Assembly: GCA_050298535.1 (NCBI GenBank)
Contig: JBNKUI010000063.1
Coordinates: forward strand, 124,001 to 188,000
DNA from: JABDMH01 sp050298535
Lineage (GTDB): Bacteria > Bacteroidota > Bacteroidia > Chitinophagales > Saprospiraceae
Length of the DNA stretch: 64,000 bases
Direction: 5' to 3'
Below are positions 36,047-45,432 of the stretch, one piece after another. Within the stretch, counting starts at the first letter, position 1. The number at the start of each line of letters is the position of its first letter. The notes beneath the pieces were generated by a model, which was not told the DNA's origin, searched no databases, and was given only the letters and a program-made list of their open reading frames with translations. A program made the position numbers and the translations under genes.

Positions 36047-37964
36047 AGTTGCGGGGCCCGTAGTGTGTTTTCTGATTTCCTTCCACGGCTCCCAGGTCCG
36101 GTGCGGAGCCCTGATACGAATCATTTATGTTGGGTAGCACTACTCCTCGGTCAGAAGCAGCACTGCCGGTCTTGAGATGAAAGTCATATCCCTCCCTTGA
36201 GTATACCTTGCCCTTAGCGGCGGGATCAGGTTTTTGCGCAGATACGAATATGTCATAATCCAATGCAATACCATGCGTTTCATGGCCTGTGCTGGCTTTG
36301 AAAGCTTGAAAATCATTGGCATCATAGGACGTCAGCTCCGAGATGTCGACATGGTTCTTATCAGACGTTGCCGGTGCTTTCCAGCGAAAGGAATCCTCCA
36401 TATCCTTTATTCGATAGCCGTTGTAATCCAACGTAGTGTAGGTAGTGCTGGTGCTTCCACTAAAGGAAGGTCGCTGGTCGGTGTGTCCCAGGAATAGGTT
36501 ATTTCGAAAATGACCGTTGGAAATCGTGTTGAAGCTTGTCTCGGCACAGAATGTATTATGATAAGCCAGGATGCCTGCAGGCCGGATCGTATACTTAAGA
36601 CTGGTCCCTTGCACCTGGTAGATGATATTGCGAATGAAATATACGGGACCGCCAAATACCGGTTGTGCGCTGAGACCGGCATGATAGGCATTAAATCCCC
36701 GGTTTTCAAAAATCCGAATATTGTGTACACCACCATCTGCCTCAATAAAATCATCTGACATATTGAAAATATCATTTCGGTAGATATCAATAGAAACACA
36801 TTTTTCATCTTCTGCATCTTCAGGTAGTCCATGCGTGTCTACACAAATACCATCATGAAAAAAAGAAATGTCATTATGACAAATCACATGACTTTGACCA
36901 TATACTTTCACGGCAAAGTACGAGGTCACCGGAGCAGGGTGCTCAAATCCATACCAACCGTGCAGTGTATCGGGATCATGACGGCCTATCATTACATTAT
37001 CCGCTATATAAAAGTCGCGTGACTGCTCACTATGTGTCATCACAGCAATGCCTACATCCTCGATCCTGCAATTTATTACCGACAGTCCTGAGCAGCCCTT
37101 CACATGTTTTAGGCCTGCATAAAAGGCGATATCGGTATTTCGAATTTCCAGCCCTTCGAAAATGTGGTAGTCAGCAGCCATGACATCAAATAGTCGATAC
37201 GCACCCGCACCATCAAAAATGACAGGACCATCTCCGGCAGCTTTGATGGTAATGGGTCGCTCGGAGGTTCCTTTCTGAGTCAGCACATAGGCTCCATGAA
37301 ATTGTAGCGCCAGTGGATCCACATAGTTGAGCAATTCACCCTTATAGGTGCCGGTATGGACCATTATGATATCGCCTGGTTGTACTCTCGCGTCTGGCAC
37401 CAGCCACCAATCACCCAGATTGCCACGGCCATAATATGCCTCATTCAGGCCGGTGAAAGCTGGTTCTTCTCTGGGGCCTTCATACCCTGGCGGATATACA
37501 TGGTATACTTTTCCTTCCGCATAAGGTTTGGGGACTGATTTTGTTTGTATCTGCCGAACAATAATAGAGTCTCCCACGATGCCATCAGGATCCCTGATAG
37601 TAAACTCGCAAGTATATTGGGTGCCAGGCTCCAAATCGAAAATACTACCTGCAAAAGCATCCCTCACCTCGTACATCCATCTTTGTTCGTGACCATAAAT
37701 TGTCTCACCACCCATCCTGAGCAGAGGTAATGCCTCACGCCAAATGTCTTCGTTGGACTTACGAAACCGAACGGTCACAGCAGCATTTCGATTTTTATCA
37801 CCGTTAATTTTCCACTGAAATCCGGCACACAAGAGGGTAGGAGGTTCGACAATAAATTGGTCGCTCCAGACTTGATTTTGAGCATCTACTACTTGCGCAG
37901 GTCCTTGATTTAGAACGATGGTCAATAGCGAAATTAAGAGCAGGAATATTTTCACTCTTTGCAT
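36045..37964 (-). CDS. Secreted right-handed beta-helix protein (polysaccharide lyase-like)
   Basis: The 639-residue protein has a signal peptide (IFLLLISLLTIVLNQGPAQ) and a fibronectin/purple-phosphatase-like N-domain (about 35-150, LEPGTQYTCEFTIRDPDG). A right-handed parallel beta-helix from about 190 to 560 follows, with repeats such as DYHIFEGLEIRNTDIAFY, GLSVINCRIEDVGIAVM and SHVICHNDISFFHDGICV. Such helices occur in pectate-lyase-like enzymes and in alginate or chondroitin lyases (PL6-like), but no specific catalytic pair can be named. Together with the sulfatases and the GH106 enzyme it suggests attack on a complex, sulfated glycan. Hairpin 36015-36046 follows its stop. Confidence 0.72.
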   Translation of the reverse strand: MQRVKIFLLLISLLTIVLNQGPAQVVDAQNQVWSDQFIVEPPTLLCAGFQWKINGDKNRNAAVTVRFRKSNEDIWREALPLLRMGGETIYGHEQRWMYEVRDAFAGSIFDLEPGTQYTCEFTIRDPDGIVGDSIIVRQIQTKSVPKPYAEGKVYHVYPPGYEGPREEPAFTGLNEAYYGRGNLGDWWLVPDARVQPGDIIMVHTGTYKGELLNYVDPLALQFHGAYVLTQKGTSERPITIKAAGDGPVIFDGAGAYRLFDVMAADYHIFEGLEIRNTDIAFYAGLKHVKGCSGLSVINCRIEDVGIAVMTHSEQSRDFYIADNVMIGRHDPDTLHGWYGFEHPAPVTSYFAVKVYGQSHVICHNDISFFHDGICVDTHGLPEDAEDEKCVSIDIYRNDIFNMSDDFIEADGGVHNIRIFENRGFNAYHAGLSAQPVFGGPVYFIRNIIYQVQGTSLKYTIRPAGILAYHNTFCAETSFNTISNGHFRNNLFLGHTDQRPSFSGSTSTTYTTLDYNGYRIKDMEDSFRWKAPATSDKNHVDISELTSYDANDFQAFKASTGHETHGIALDYDIFVSAQKPDPAAKGKVYSREGYDFHLKTGSAASDRGVVLPNINDSYQGSAPDLGAVEGNQKTHYGPRN

Positions 37965-38029
37965 CTAAACGATTTTACATTGGCTGAAAGTTAAGGCCGA
38001 TTGAGAATAAGAAAAGTAAGTATTTTAAA

Positions 38030-38298
38030 TCATCTTTCCACAGATTTGATCCTTGTAGAAACGGTCCTCAGTAATTCATCGGATTTTCCCTCCAATGCAA
38101 TAATGGAATCAGAACGAATGAATGCTTCTCTTCCCCTGAACCCCAAATAATATCTCCCAAACCATCTCCATTTAAGTCTGCTACCCGGGGAGAGGAAAAT
38201 GTACCAATGGTGGGAAGTTTCTTTGACCAGGCATACTGTGCGTGAATCTCAGAAAAAGTATGAATGATTAAAATGGCACAAAGAATTCTTAGCAGCAT
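38030..38298 (-). pseudogene. Frameshifted remnant of an FG-GAP/VCBS-type secreted repeat protein
   Basis: From the ATG at 38298 the frame gives a signal peptide (LLRILCAILIIHTFSEIHAQ), then WSKKLPTIGTFSSPRVADLN and GDGLGDIIWGSGEEKHSFV, the first FG-GAP/integrin-like repeat of a large secreted protein. Near 38112-38120 the sense leaves the frame: continuing one base over yields SDSIIALEGKSDELLRTVST, the expected next segment, which then stops at 38030-38032. Further slippage (the DQICGK reading) is visible. Only about 85 codons survive of a protein family usually several hundred residues long, so this is a degraded, truncated gene. Confidence 0.75.
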
Positions 38299-38326
38299 AA
38301 ATTTGAATTCGCAAATCTCAATGTAC

Positions 38327-38680
38327 TTATTCTCTGGATGAGGAGGTAAAAAGATCGGCATTTACAAATCGAATATTCCCGATTCGATGGCTTTCACGAA
38401 CAAAAGCAGCCAGACTTTCTTTCATGGTTGCACGATTAAAGTCACCCGTAATGATCAATTTATATCCATACGTGGAAAACTTCTGCAGGATGTCCCCAGC
38501 TAATCTGGTTTTTAGTTCGAAAAAATCAGGATGTATCTGGTCCTTACTTAGGATTAGCCCATCGGTGCTTTGGCTCATACAAATAGATATTAATTCTGTG
38601 CCATCAGAATTTTGGGCGATGACAGGATCTGCTCCCTCTAATAAGGACCATCTTCCCCCATCAAACTGAATTGTTCGCAC
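38327..38680 (-). CDS. DUF4180-family protein
   Basis: A 117-residue protein from a GTG at 38680. The stretch HPDFFELKTRLAGDILQKFS, followed by YKLIITGDFNRATMKESLAAF and RFVNADLF, is the conserved core of DUF4180 (FFxLxTxLAGEILQKFxNYxxKLAIxGDF). The family is widespread in Firmicutes and Bacteroidota with no known function; it has a compact alpha/beta form. The start is 14 bases after the TolC stop, so it is the last gene of the MarR / RND / TolC operon. The frame also runs upstream into the TolC region, so the exact start is unsure. Confidence 0.72.
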   Translation of the reverse strand: MRTIQFDGGRWSLLEGADPVIAQNSDGTELISICMSQSTDGLILSKDQIHPDFFELKTRLAGDILQKFSTYGYKLIITGDFNRATMKESLAAFVRESHRIGNIRFVNADLFTSSSRE

Positions 38681-38694
38681 CTGATTTTTTGTGG

Positions 38695-40044
38695 TTATTC
38701 TACCTCCAATGCCGATAAGATATTCCCAGCCATTTGTTGCAATTGGAGTTCTATCAGCTTTGCATCATATTTAGCGTTATTATAGCTGACAGATGCATTC
38801 AGGAGATTTAATTGAGCTTGCCTAAATTCTACTGAACTCACTTGCCCGATATTGAATCGTTCCTCAGTTCGGTCGAAGTTCGCATGACTCGTTTCGAGAT
38901 TCACCTCTTCTGACTTGAGAATAAATAAGGAAGTCTGGTAGGCTTCCCAAGCATTTGTAAGATCTCTACGAAGTTGCAGTTCCACTTGATCTTGCTGCAG
39001 TCTTTGTGTCTCAAGAGCGATCTGGGTATTTTGTTCTCTGACCTTTCTCAAGCCACCATCAAAAATGTTCCAACTGAGATTTGCCCCGAGATTAAGACCT
39101 CTGCTCGTAGAAAAAGTCGTAAATGCTCCCGGAGGATTATCTTGAAATGAGAAGGTATATGAGCCATTTGCCGAAATTCTTGGTTTTCTTTCGCTTTCAA
39201 TCACTTTGAGATCATAGGCTGTGATGTCATAGTTCTTGGCTAGTAATAACAGGTCTATGTTTTGTGCCATCGCATCATTCAACAGCGAATCGAACTGAAT
39301 GTCACTATAATTTACCGTAGTATCCACCTGAAAGTCTGCATTGAGATCGCTGGCAAGCAGGACATTTAAGTCGCGTTTGGTATTTTCCAGCAGCTGCAAA
39401 GTATTGAAATAGTTTATGCTGTCACGTTGCACATCAACCCTGGCGTTTAATACATCCAATCCAATGCCTTGACCGTAGTCAAACTGGTACTGCACTCGTT
39501 GAAGCCGGTCATTTGAAAGGTCGATAGTCTGTGCCAAAACATTGAGATTGGAGGTGAGTTTAGCAATCTCATAGTATAAACTTATGATCTGTAATACATT
39601 AATTTCTATAGTTTGACGGAGCTGTAGATTCGAGAGGTTTAGGACTTCTCTGAGTTGTTCGAGGGAAGTGGCTCTCGCTTCATCATAGATCACATAGTTG
39701 GCATCAACCGATGCATTGGCTCGATAGGAAAAGGCATTCGATACTTTGTTTTCCCCTCCATTACCAAATTGTTGTTTACTACTTCCCAGGTTTAAGGAAG
39801 GTCCTCCTGTAGCATTGATCGTAGGTTGGTATCCCAGTGCTGTTTTCGTAGCGTTATTAGCAGCTACCTGAATATCTCTCTCTGCCATCTGGATACCATA
39901 ATTATTCTCGATAGCAATCCGGACAGCCTGGTCTGGAGTCAGTACAGATTGACTCCAACCGTTTAATGTAATCATCAACAAACCTAAAACGACAATGTAT
40001 GGTAATACTGGCTTTAGACCCTTCGATAAGTTGTCTAAATTCAT
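38695..40044 (-). CDS. TolC-family outer-membrane efflux channel
   Basis: Read from the ATG at 40044 the protein has 449 residues; a GTG at 40083 would extend it by 13. A signal peptide (VLGLLMITLNGWSQ) precedes two OEP repeats: LTPDQAVRIAIENNYGIQMA at the start of the mature chain, long coiled-coil helices with NLNVLAQTIDLSNDRLQRVQ and a second repeat with LNLGANLSWNIFDGGLRK and IGQVSSVEFRQAQLNLLNAS. This is the outer-membrane component for the RND pump and adaptor encoded upstream (74-base gap to the RND gene). As a trimer it would form the exit duct; the upstream operon at 1-5092 lacks such a channel and might borrow this one. Confidence 0.92.
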   Translation of the reverse strand: MNLDNLSKGLKPVLPYIVVLGLLMITLNGWSQSVLTPDQAVRIAIENNYGIQMAERDIQVAANNATKTALGYQPTINATGGPSLNLGSSKQQFGNGGENKVSNAFSYRANASVDANYVIYDEARATSLEQLREVLNLSNLQLRQTIEINVLQIISLYYEIAKLTSNLNVLAQTIDLSNDRLQRVQYQFDYGQGIGLDVLNARVDVQRDSINYFNTLQLLENTKRDLNVLLASDLNADFQVDTTVNYSDIQFDSLLNDAMAQNIDLLLLAKNYDITAYDLKVIESERKPRISANGSYTFSFQDNPPGAFTTFSTSRGLNLGANLSWNIFDGGLRKVREQNTQIALETQRLQQDQVELQLRRDLTNAWEAYQTSLFILKSEEVNLETSHANFDRTEERFNIGQVSSVEFRQAQLNLLNASVSYNNAKYDAKLIELQLQQMAGNILSALEVE

Positions 40045-40118
40045 CTGATTTCGTTTACTTAATAAATTCAAGATTCGTATCACTTGATTTTTATGGTGGA
40101 TTAATAGTCAATGGACTA

Positions 40119-43100
40119 CTAAACTAGCTCTAGATGTTCTTCCTGTTCGGCTTTCTTCTCTCTGACGGCACGTTCCATTTCCTCTCGAGTGGGTTTTACC
40201 CCGGTAAATAACCACCTTCGCCCTACTTTCAAGTAGTTATTTAACGATAGTAATAAGGGTAGCATCAGTAGCGTAAGTAATGTGGCCACACCAATACCAT
40301 AGGCAATTGATATAGCCATCGGGATCAGAAATTGTGCCTGTCGGCTGGTTTCGAAAATGAGTGGTGCTAGACCTGCAATCGTGGTAAGGGAGGTTAGGAA
40401 GATTGCACGAAACCTGGACCTACCTGCTTCGTACAGTGCATCCTCAAAAGATAGACCCTCCTTGAGGAAGCTGTTGAATTTTCCGATAAGCACCAGACCG
40501 TCGTTTACCATAATACCAATCAAGGCAATAATACCCAACCAAGAAAGCATGTTAATGGAAAATCCATGTACCCAGTGGCCAAAAGTTACTCCCATCAAAC
40601 TAAAGGGAATCATGATGAATAAAAGTAGAGGCTGACTGTAGGATCGGAATGTAAAGGCTATAATTGCATAGATCAGAAACAGAACCGCAGGTACCACAAT
40701 GTTGACCGATGCCAGCAGTTTTCCGGCTTCACGTCTTTGACCTTCATATAAAGGTGTGACGGTCGGATATCGAGCTAATATTTCGGGCATGACATTTTCA
40801 CGGATACCAGCTAGTATATCAGTGGCGCTTTCATCGCGATCCTTTAGGTTGGCTTCGATACGTATCTCCCGCTTACCTTCCAGGTGATTGATGGAAATGT
40901 CTCCTCGAGCAATGCTGTAGTATGCGATTTCACTCAGTGCCACTCGATCTTGGTTGGGGGTTACTATCCACATGTCATCAAGGTTTTTGATCGACGAGCG
41001 ATTATTACGGTCATATCGTACCCATACTCGTATCTCGTCTTGGCCCCGCTGAAATCGTTGTACACTCTGACCAAAGAAGCCACTTCGCACTTGAGACATC
41101 ACATCATTATACGTCAGACCCATGAGGTGAGCGCTCTCCTTCAAATCAATCTTAATCTCTTTTATACCCGCTGGATCATTGTCAGAAATATCTTTCAACT
41201 GTGGCATCTTGGCCAGTGCCTGCTTCAATGCTGTCTTTGCGCCTTTTAAATCCTGAATGTTATTGCCCACCATGGAAAGTGAAACTGGTTTTCCACCAAA
41301 GTTTCCTCCCGAACCGTATTCAATACTTTCGACACCATAGATGGGTCCGACTTTCTCTTCGATGGCGTTAGCAATTTCGATGGAGGGAAAATCTCGTTCC
41401 TCTCCGGGCAGCAGGTTTACTTCTAGTGATGCGTTTGCTGTACCGGGTCCAATACGTCGAATGGTGTTTTCTACCACCTGTTTTCCGGCGGATTGTTTGA
41501 CTGTAAAATCGTCGTTGACAGACCAGGCTGCTCGCTCTATCAATGTAATAATTGAATCAGTAATAGACTCTGTAGTACCCTGAGGCATGGATAGATTGAT
41601 CGAAACACGATCACTGGCAATCGAAGGGAAGAAAGTAGTCTTAACAATTCCACCACCGATGGTTCCTATGCTGACAATCAGCAACGCAAGGGGTATGGCA
41701 AATCCCAGGAATTTGTAGGTCATGAAAAACTGTAACACCGGTGCATATATTTTGTCTCGTAAGAAATCCATAACGGCATCACCAAATCGATTTATCAAAA
41801 ATCGTTTGCCCTGCTTTTTCATGGCATTGGAATGGGCAATATGGGATGGAAGTATGACCAAAGCTTCTAAAAGTGAAACACTCAGTGTGATAATTACGAC
41901 CAAAGAAACTTCTGAAAAGAAATTTCCAATTCGTCCATCCAGGAAGAAGAAGGTCGAGAAAGCTACAATCGTAGTAAGTATTGCGGATATGATGGGAGCC
42001 ATTACCTCCATGGTACCATCGATCGCTGCTTTTATCGGGCTCTTGCCTTTTTCATAATGCTGATAAATGTTTTCCCCAATTACAATCCCGTCATCAACCA
42101 GTATTCCGATCACGATAATCATTCCGAAGAGGGAAAGTACATTGATCGTCATGGTAACCGGTGCAAAAATAAACATCCCAAAAAAGGAGATAGGTATACC
42201 GATCGCCACCCAAAATGCTAAGCTGGGTCGCAGGAAGATCGACAACAATATGAGAACTAACAAGATCCCCATTCCTCCGTTTTCGATGAGAAGTTGGGTA
42301 CGTTGTTTCAAGACTAGTGAGGCATCTCGAGTGACATTCAAATTGACATTGGGATACTTTTGATTGAAACTGTTGATGTATTCTGCGACCGCATCGGCAT
42401 TGGAGATGAGGTCCTCGTCGTCAGTGGCGAGCACTCTGACCTGAACCGCAGGATCACCATTATAATAGAGTCGGTCAGGCACTTCTGACCAACGATCTCT
42501 CACCGTTGCCACATCATGGAGGCGAACAACCTGACCCGATGGATCTGTGCGGACCACGATGAAATCAAGTTCATCTCCATAGTAGGATCTATTGTTGGCT
42601 CGAATGAGGTATTCTTCAGTCTCTGTCTTTATGTTACCTCCGGTCGTCAAAATGTTTGAATTGGCTACTGCCCTGGCTACTTCACTAAATGTAAGCTGAT
42701 ACGCTCTTAGATCTCGTTCCCTTACGGCTATCTCAATTTCCTCTTGGGGAAACCCTGTGATGTCTATCTGGGAGACACCATCGATGGTTCTGAGATCGGA
42801 TTCGATATCTCTGGCGATTTGCTTGAGAGTCTTTAGCGGAATGTTGCGGCCACTTACTGAAAAACTTATTGCCTCGTTGCGGTTTTGACGCTTGGCTATT
42901 ACGGGGGGTTCCATACTCGGTGGAAAGTTAGGCACCTGATCCACTGCATTTTTCACATCCTGCAGGACTAGATCGATATCGTAGTCCTCCAGAGCTTCCA
43001 CTGTGATAGTGGCAGCGTTCTCACGAGACACAGAAGTAACTCTGTCTACACCAATGAGACCTCGCAGATTCTCTTCAATTTTCAGTACAATACCTTCTTC

Positions 43101-43280
43101 CATTTCCTCGGGTGAAGCACCGGGATAGGAGGTGTTGATCACTATGATATTAGAAGGCATAACGGGAAAGAATGATGATTTGGTGGCGCGAATACCTGCC
43201 AGACCAAATATTATCAGGGCAAACATCATTACGTTGACAGCTACCGGATACTTAATGAAATAGGCTACTACTTTCCTCAT
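40119..43280 (-). CDS. RND-family efflux transporter (AcrB-like inner membrane pump)
   Basis: A full-length RND permease of 1053 residues with TM1 at about 12-30, porter domains, and the conserved TM4 motif GILVDDGIVIGENI with the Asp pair of the proton relay. The TM10 region GIIALIGIMVNDGLVLIGKF has Asn where AcrB has Lys. Porter wording such as SYPGASPEEMEEGIVLKIEE and RTIDGVSQIDITGFPQEEIE fits the multidrug/lipid-type RND group common in Bacteroidota rather than metal exporters. It is 15 bases after the adaptor gene and in the same operon as TolC and a MarR repressor, a layout typical of inducible multidrug efflux. Confidence 0.93.
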   Translation of the reverse strand: MRKVVAYFIKYPVAVNVMMFALIIFGLAGIRATKSSFFPVMPSNIIVINTSYPGASPEEMEEGIVLKIEENLRGLIGVDRVTSVSRENAATITVEALEDYDIDLVLQDVKNAVDQVPNFPPSMEPPVIAKRQNRNEAISFSVSGRNIPLKTLKQIARDIESDLRTIDGVSQIDITGFPQEEIEIAVRERDLRAYQLTFSEVARAVANSNILTTGGNIKTETEEYLIRANNRSYYGDELDFIVVRTDPSGQVVRLHDVATVRDRWSEVPDRLYYNGDPAVQVRVLATDDEDLISNADAVAEYINSFNQKYPNVNLNVTRDASLVLKQRTQLLIENGGMGILLVLILLSIFLRPSLAFWVAIGIPISFFGMFIFAPVTMTINVLSLFGMIIVIGILVDDGIVIGENIYQHYEKGKSPIKAAIDGTMEVMAPIISAILTTIVAFSTFFFLDGRIGNFFSEVSLVVIITLSVSLLEALVILPSHIAHSNAMKKQGKRFLINRFGDAVMDFLRDKIYAPVLQFFMTYKFLGFAIPLALLIVSIGTIGGGIVKTTFFPSIASDRVSINLSMPQGTTESITDSIITLIERAAWSVNDDFTVKQSAGKQVVENTIRRIGPGTANASLEVNLLPGEERDFPSIEIANAIEEKVGPIYGVESIEYGSGGNFGGKPVSLSMVGNNIQDLKGAKTALKQALAKMPQLKDISDNDPAGIKEIKIDLKESAHLMGLTYNDVMSQVRSGFFGQSVQRFQRGQDEIRVWVRYDRNNRSSIKNLDDMWIVTPNQDRVALSEIAYYSIARGDISINHLEGKREIRIEANLKDRDESATDILAGIRENVMPEILARYPTVTPLYEGQRREAGKLLASVNIVVPAVLFLIYAIIAFTFRSYSQPLLLFIMIPFSLMGVTFGHWVHGFSINMLSWLGIIALIGIMVNDGLVLIGKFNSFLKEGLSFEDALYEAGRSRFRAIFLTSLTTIAGLAPLIFETSRQAQFLIPMAISIAYGIGVATLLTLLMLPLLLSLNNYLKVGRRWLFTGVKPTREEMERAVREKKAEQEEHLELV

Positions 43281-43295
43281 GGTGAAAAGGTTTTT

Positions 43296-44423
43296 CTAAT
43301 TAGTTTGAGTAAGGTCTTCCAACACTTGCACCAGCATGCCCGCATAGGCTCCGGGTACTGGTTTTGACAAGATCTGTGTTCCCTCTTCGACCCCTTTGAT
43401 TACCACCGATTTTTCCTTAAAATAGACCGGATTAACATCCATCACCTGGAGGATTGTATCCTCGACATAGAATAGCTGGTTCTGCTCCAGCAATAGCTTT
43501 CGGTCTATTTCAAATGCATCTTTTTCTTCACGGGCTTCCAAATCAGCTTCCAAATACATGCCCTCACGCAAGCCTTTTCCACTTACCCTTATGAACACAG
43601 GGATGCTTTGTGTGGCTTGATCCACCACGCTATTGATTCGGATGATCTTACCAGTCCATTCTTTGGTTCTTTCTATATCAAAAAGATTCACCGACTGCCC
43701 GACAGCAATCAGATCTGCATAGGCAGTATTTACAGGTACATTCAGCTCATACACAGAGGGGTTGATGTAGGTACCCAGTTTTTGCCCTGCTCGGATCAGT
43801 GTTCCTGGAGTGACCAAAGCCTCTGTCAACACGCCATAATAGGGTGCTGCCAGGGTATACTTCGCCATTCGTTCCTCGAGATTCTTGGCGGCATAGTAGA
43901 CAGAGTACATATTGCGGCCTGTGATGAAAAGTTTTTCCTTTTGCGTCTGTGGCTCAGGAAGATCCTTAATAGGTGCCTCGAGATCGAATTCATTGACATA
44001 TTTTTCCCAGGCTGGGAAAGCCTCTGCAAAATCAAGACGTAAATCGGGTAGCAGTAACACTATCTGATTGAATAGGTTACTTTTTTGAGATCGCAAGTTG
44101 GCCATATGTTCGTCCGCATTGAGATTCAATAGAACATCACCTTTGTTATAGTGCATCCCTGCTTTAAACTCTTTTGCACTGTATTCAAAAACTCCCTGCA
44201 CCTCACTGAACAACTCCATGCGGTTCTTGGCAGTAAGTGTCCCATTCGTTGTGATGGTGATCGGAACATTCGTATTTCTTACCTTTTGCGTGAATACGGA
44301 TGTGATCACCTTGTTTTCCCTGGGAGCTGGACTTCGTCGATTTTCTATGAAGTTTTTGGCTAGGTATAGCGCACCTACCAATAAGCTAACTCCGAGAAGA
44401 AACAGTATGATTTTTCTGATCAT
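43296..44423 (-). CDS. RND efflux periplasmic adaptor (membrane fusion protein)
   Basis: This 375-residue protein has one N-terminal membrane anchor (IILFLLGVSLLVGALYLA), a lipoyl half-motif (FSEVQGVFEYSAKEFKAGM-type, YNKGDVLLNLN), a coiled-coil hairpin spanning about 110-185, and the return half (LAAPYYGVLTEALVTPGTLI, RAGQKLGTYI), then the beta-barrel domain. It is the HlyD/AcrA type without lipobox, unlike the adaptor at 3657-4751. Three bases separate it from the MarR gene and 15 from the RND gene, so it is the second gene of that operon. Confidence 0.9.
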   Translation of the reverse strand: MIRKIILFLLGVSLLVGALYLAKNFIENRRSPAPRENKVITSVFTQKVRNTNVPITITTNGTLTAKNRMELFSEVQGVFEYSAKEFKAGMHYNKGDVLLNLNADEHMANLRSQKSNLFNQIVLLLPDLRLDFAEAFPAWEKYVNEFDLEAPIKDLPEPQTQKEKLFITGRNMYSVYYAAKNLEERMAKYTLAAPYYGVLTEALVTPGTLIRAGQKLGTYINPSVYELNVPVNTAYADLIAVGQSVNLFDIERTKEWTGKIIRINSVVDQATQSIPVFIRVSGKGLREGMYLEADLEAREEKDAFEIDRKLLLEQNQLFYVEDTILQVMDVNPVYFKEKSVVIKGVEEGTQILSKPVPGAYAGMLVQVLEDLTQTN

Positions 44424-44426
44424 GTT

Positions 44427-44894
44427 CTATATCGATTTACAACTGTGTTCCTGTTTTCGTATATTATGCAAAATCCTTTCCAGTATATTATTCACGGTAT
44501 CTATTTCGTTTCGGGATATCCCCGACTGCATCTCATCAAATGCCAACCGTATCGTGGGGAGGGTCTTTTGATATATCCGTTTGCCTATCTTTGTGAGAAA
44601 AATTCGATTTATCCGTTTATCAGATGGATCCTGAATCCTTGTGACCAAACCCTTTCTCTCCATATTGTGGATGAGCCTGACCAATGAAGCCTTGTTCCTT
44701 TCAGTAATCGCAGCCAGGTCAATCTGAGGAATTCCATCCTTCCGGTGTAGTATTTTTAATAATACCCATTGCTTACTGGTTAGATCGATCTGACTTTGTT
44801 GCAGACTTCTTCCCAGATAAATACCCATCATCTTGGCGGTCTTGCCAATTGAGGGTATGAGGGTTTCTTTAAAATCAAGCTTTGAATATTCCAT
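44427..44894 (-). CDS. MarR-family transcriptional regulator
   Basis: A 155-residue winged helix protein: LTSKQWVLLKILHRKDG, IDLAAITERNKASLVRLIHN (recognition helix) and the wing DPSDKRINRIFLTKIGKRIY with the typical DxRxxxxxLT pattern. It is the first gene of the efflux operon and 3 bases from the adaptor gene. MarR proteins usually repress their own operon and release DNA when a phenolic or drug-like ligand binds. A perfect inverted repeat 30 bases upstream of its start (44924-44941) is a likely operator. Confidence 0.92.
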   Translation of the reverse strand: MEYSKLDFKETLIPSIGKTAKMMGIYLGRSLQQSQIDLTSKQWVLLKILHRKDGIPQIDLAAITERNKASLVRLIHNMERKGLVTRIQDPSDKRINRIFLTKIGKRIYQKTLPTIRLAFDEMQSGISRNEIDTVNNILERILHNIRKQEHSCKSI

Positions 44895-44923
44895 GTAAGT
44901 CCTTAAACGCGAGTATAAAAATA

Positions 44924-44941
44924 TAGTTGTCTATGCAACTA
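44924..44941 (-). promoter_or_regulatory. Perfect inverted repeat, candidate MarR operator
   Basis: TAGTTG (44924-44929) and CAACTA (44936-44941) form a perfect 6-bp inverted repeat with a 6-base spacer, an 18-bp site of the size MarR dimers cover. It lies 30 bases upstream of the MarR start codon, in a short A/T-rich leader where the promoter should be, so binding would block transcription of the efflux operon. Confidence 0.6.
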
Positions 44942-45069
44942 ATTTTCTCTCTGATAGCGTTTCATGGCGCAAATGAAGGGATATATAATGGTTAGATATG
45001 TTAAAGTCGACCATGGGTAAGTATTTGTAGACAATGCTTTATTTCGAGGCGATAGATACTTTAGCTCGA

Positions 45070-45432
45070 TTATTTTTTCTTCTTGCTCGATCTTGCCTTC
45101 GGATTAAAGGCTAAACAAAGATCCAGCCAATGACTCAGATCTTCATCCATATCAAAGCCATCGGGATCAACAAATACATATCCTCGCATGGGACGACCAG
45201 TAAAATCCATAGGATGACATCCCGACCTTTTCAAAGCATCGCCTGATGCATCCTCACCGATACGTGCCATCAATAGATCGATTTGTTTCTTCTTATCAAA
45301 GTGAATACCGCAACACATCTTATCCTCCACCATAAAGCACAGGCCTCCCATCATTTTCTTGGTGATAAATGAGATACCGCGACTCTGAAAGTGTTGCTTA
45401 ATCCTATCTGCCAGAAATTCATTGTATGCCAT
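45070..45432 (-). CDS. TfoX N-terminal domain protein
   Basis: From the ATG at 45432 the protein has 120 residues; a longer frame reaches 45552 but its first 40 residues do not belong. The pattern MAYNEFLADRIKQHFQSRG, ITKKMMGGLCFMVEDKMCCG, IHFDKKKQIDLLMARIG and RPMRGYVFVDPDGFDMDEDL is the TfoX/Sxy N-terminal domain found as stand-alone proteins in many bacteria. Stand-alone members are not shown to control competence; function unknown. The C-terminus is a Lys-rich tail (ARSSKKKK). Confidence 0.85.
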   Translation of the reverse strand: MAYNEFLADRIKQHFQSRGISFITKKMMGGLCFMVEDKMCCGIHFDKKKQIDLLMARIGEDASGDALKRSGCHPMDFTGRPMRGYVFVDPDGFDMDEDLSHWLDLCLAFNPKARSSKKKK

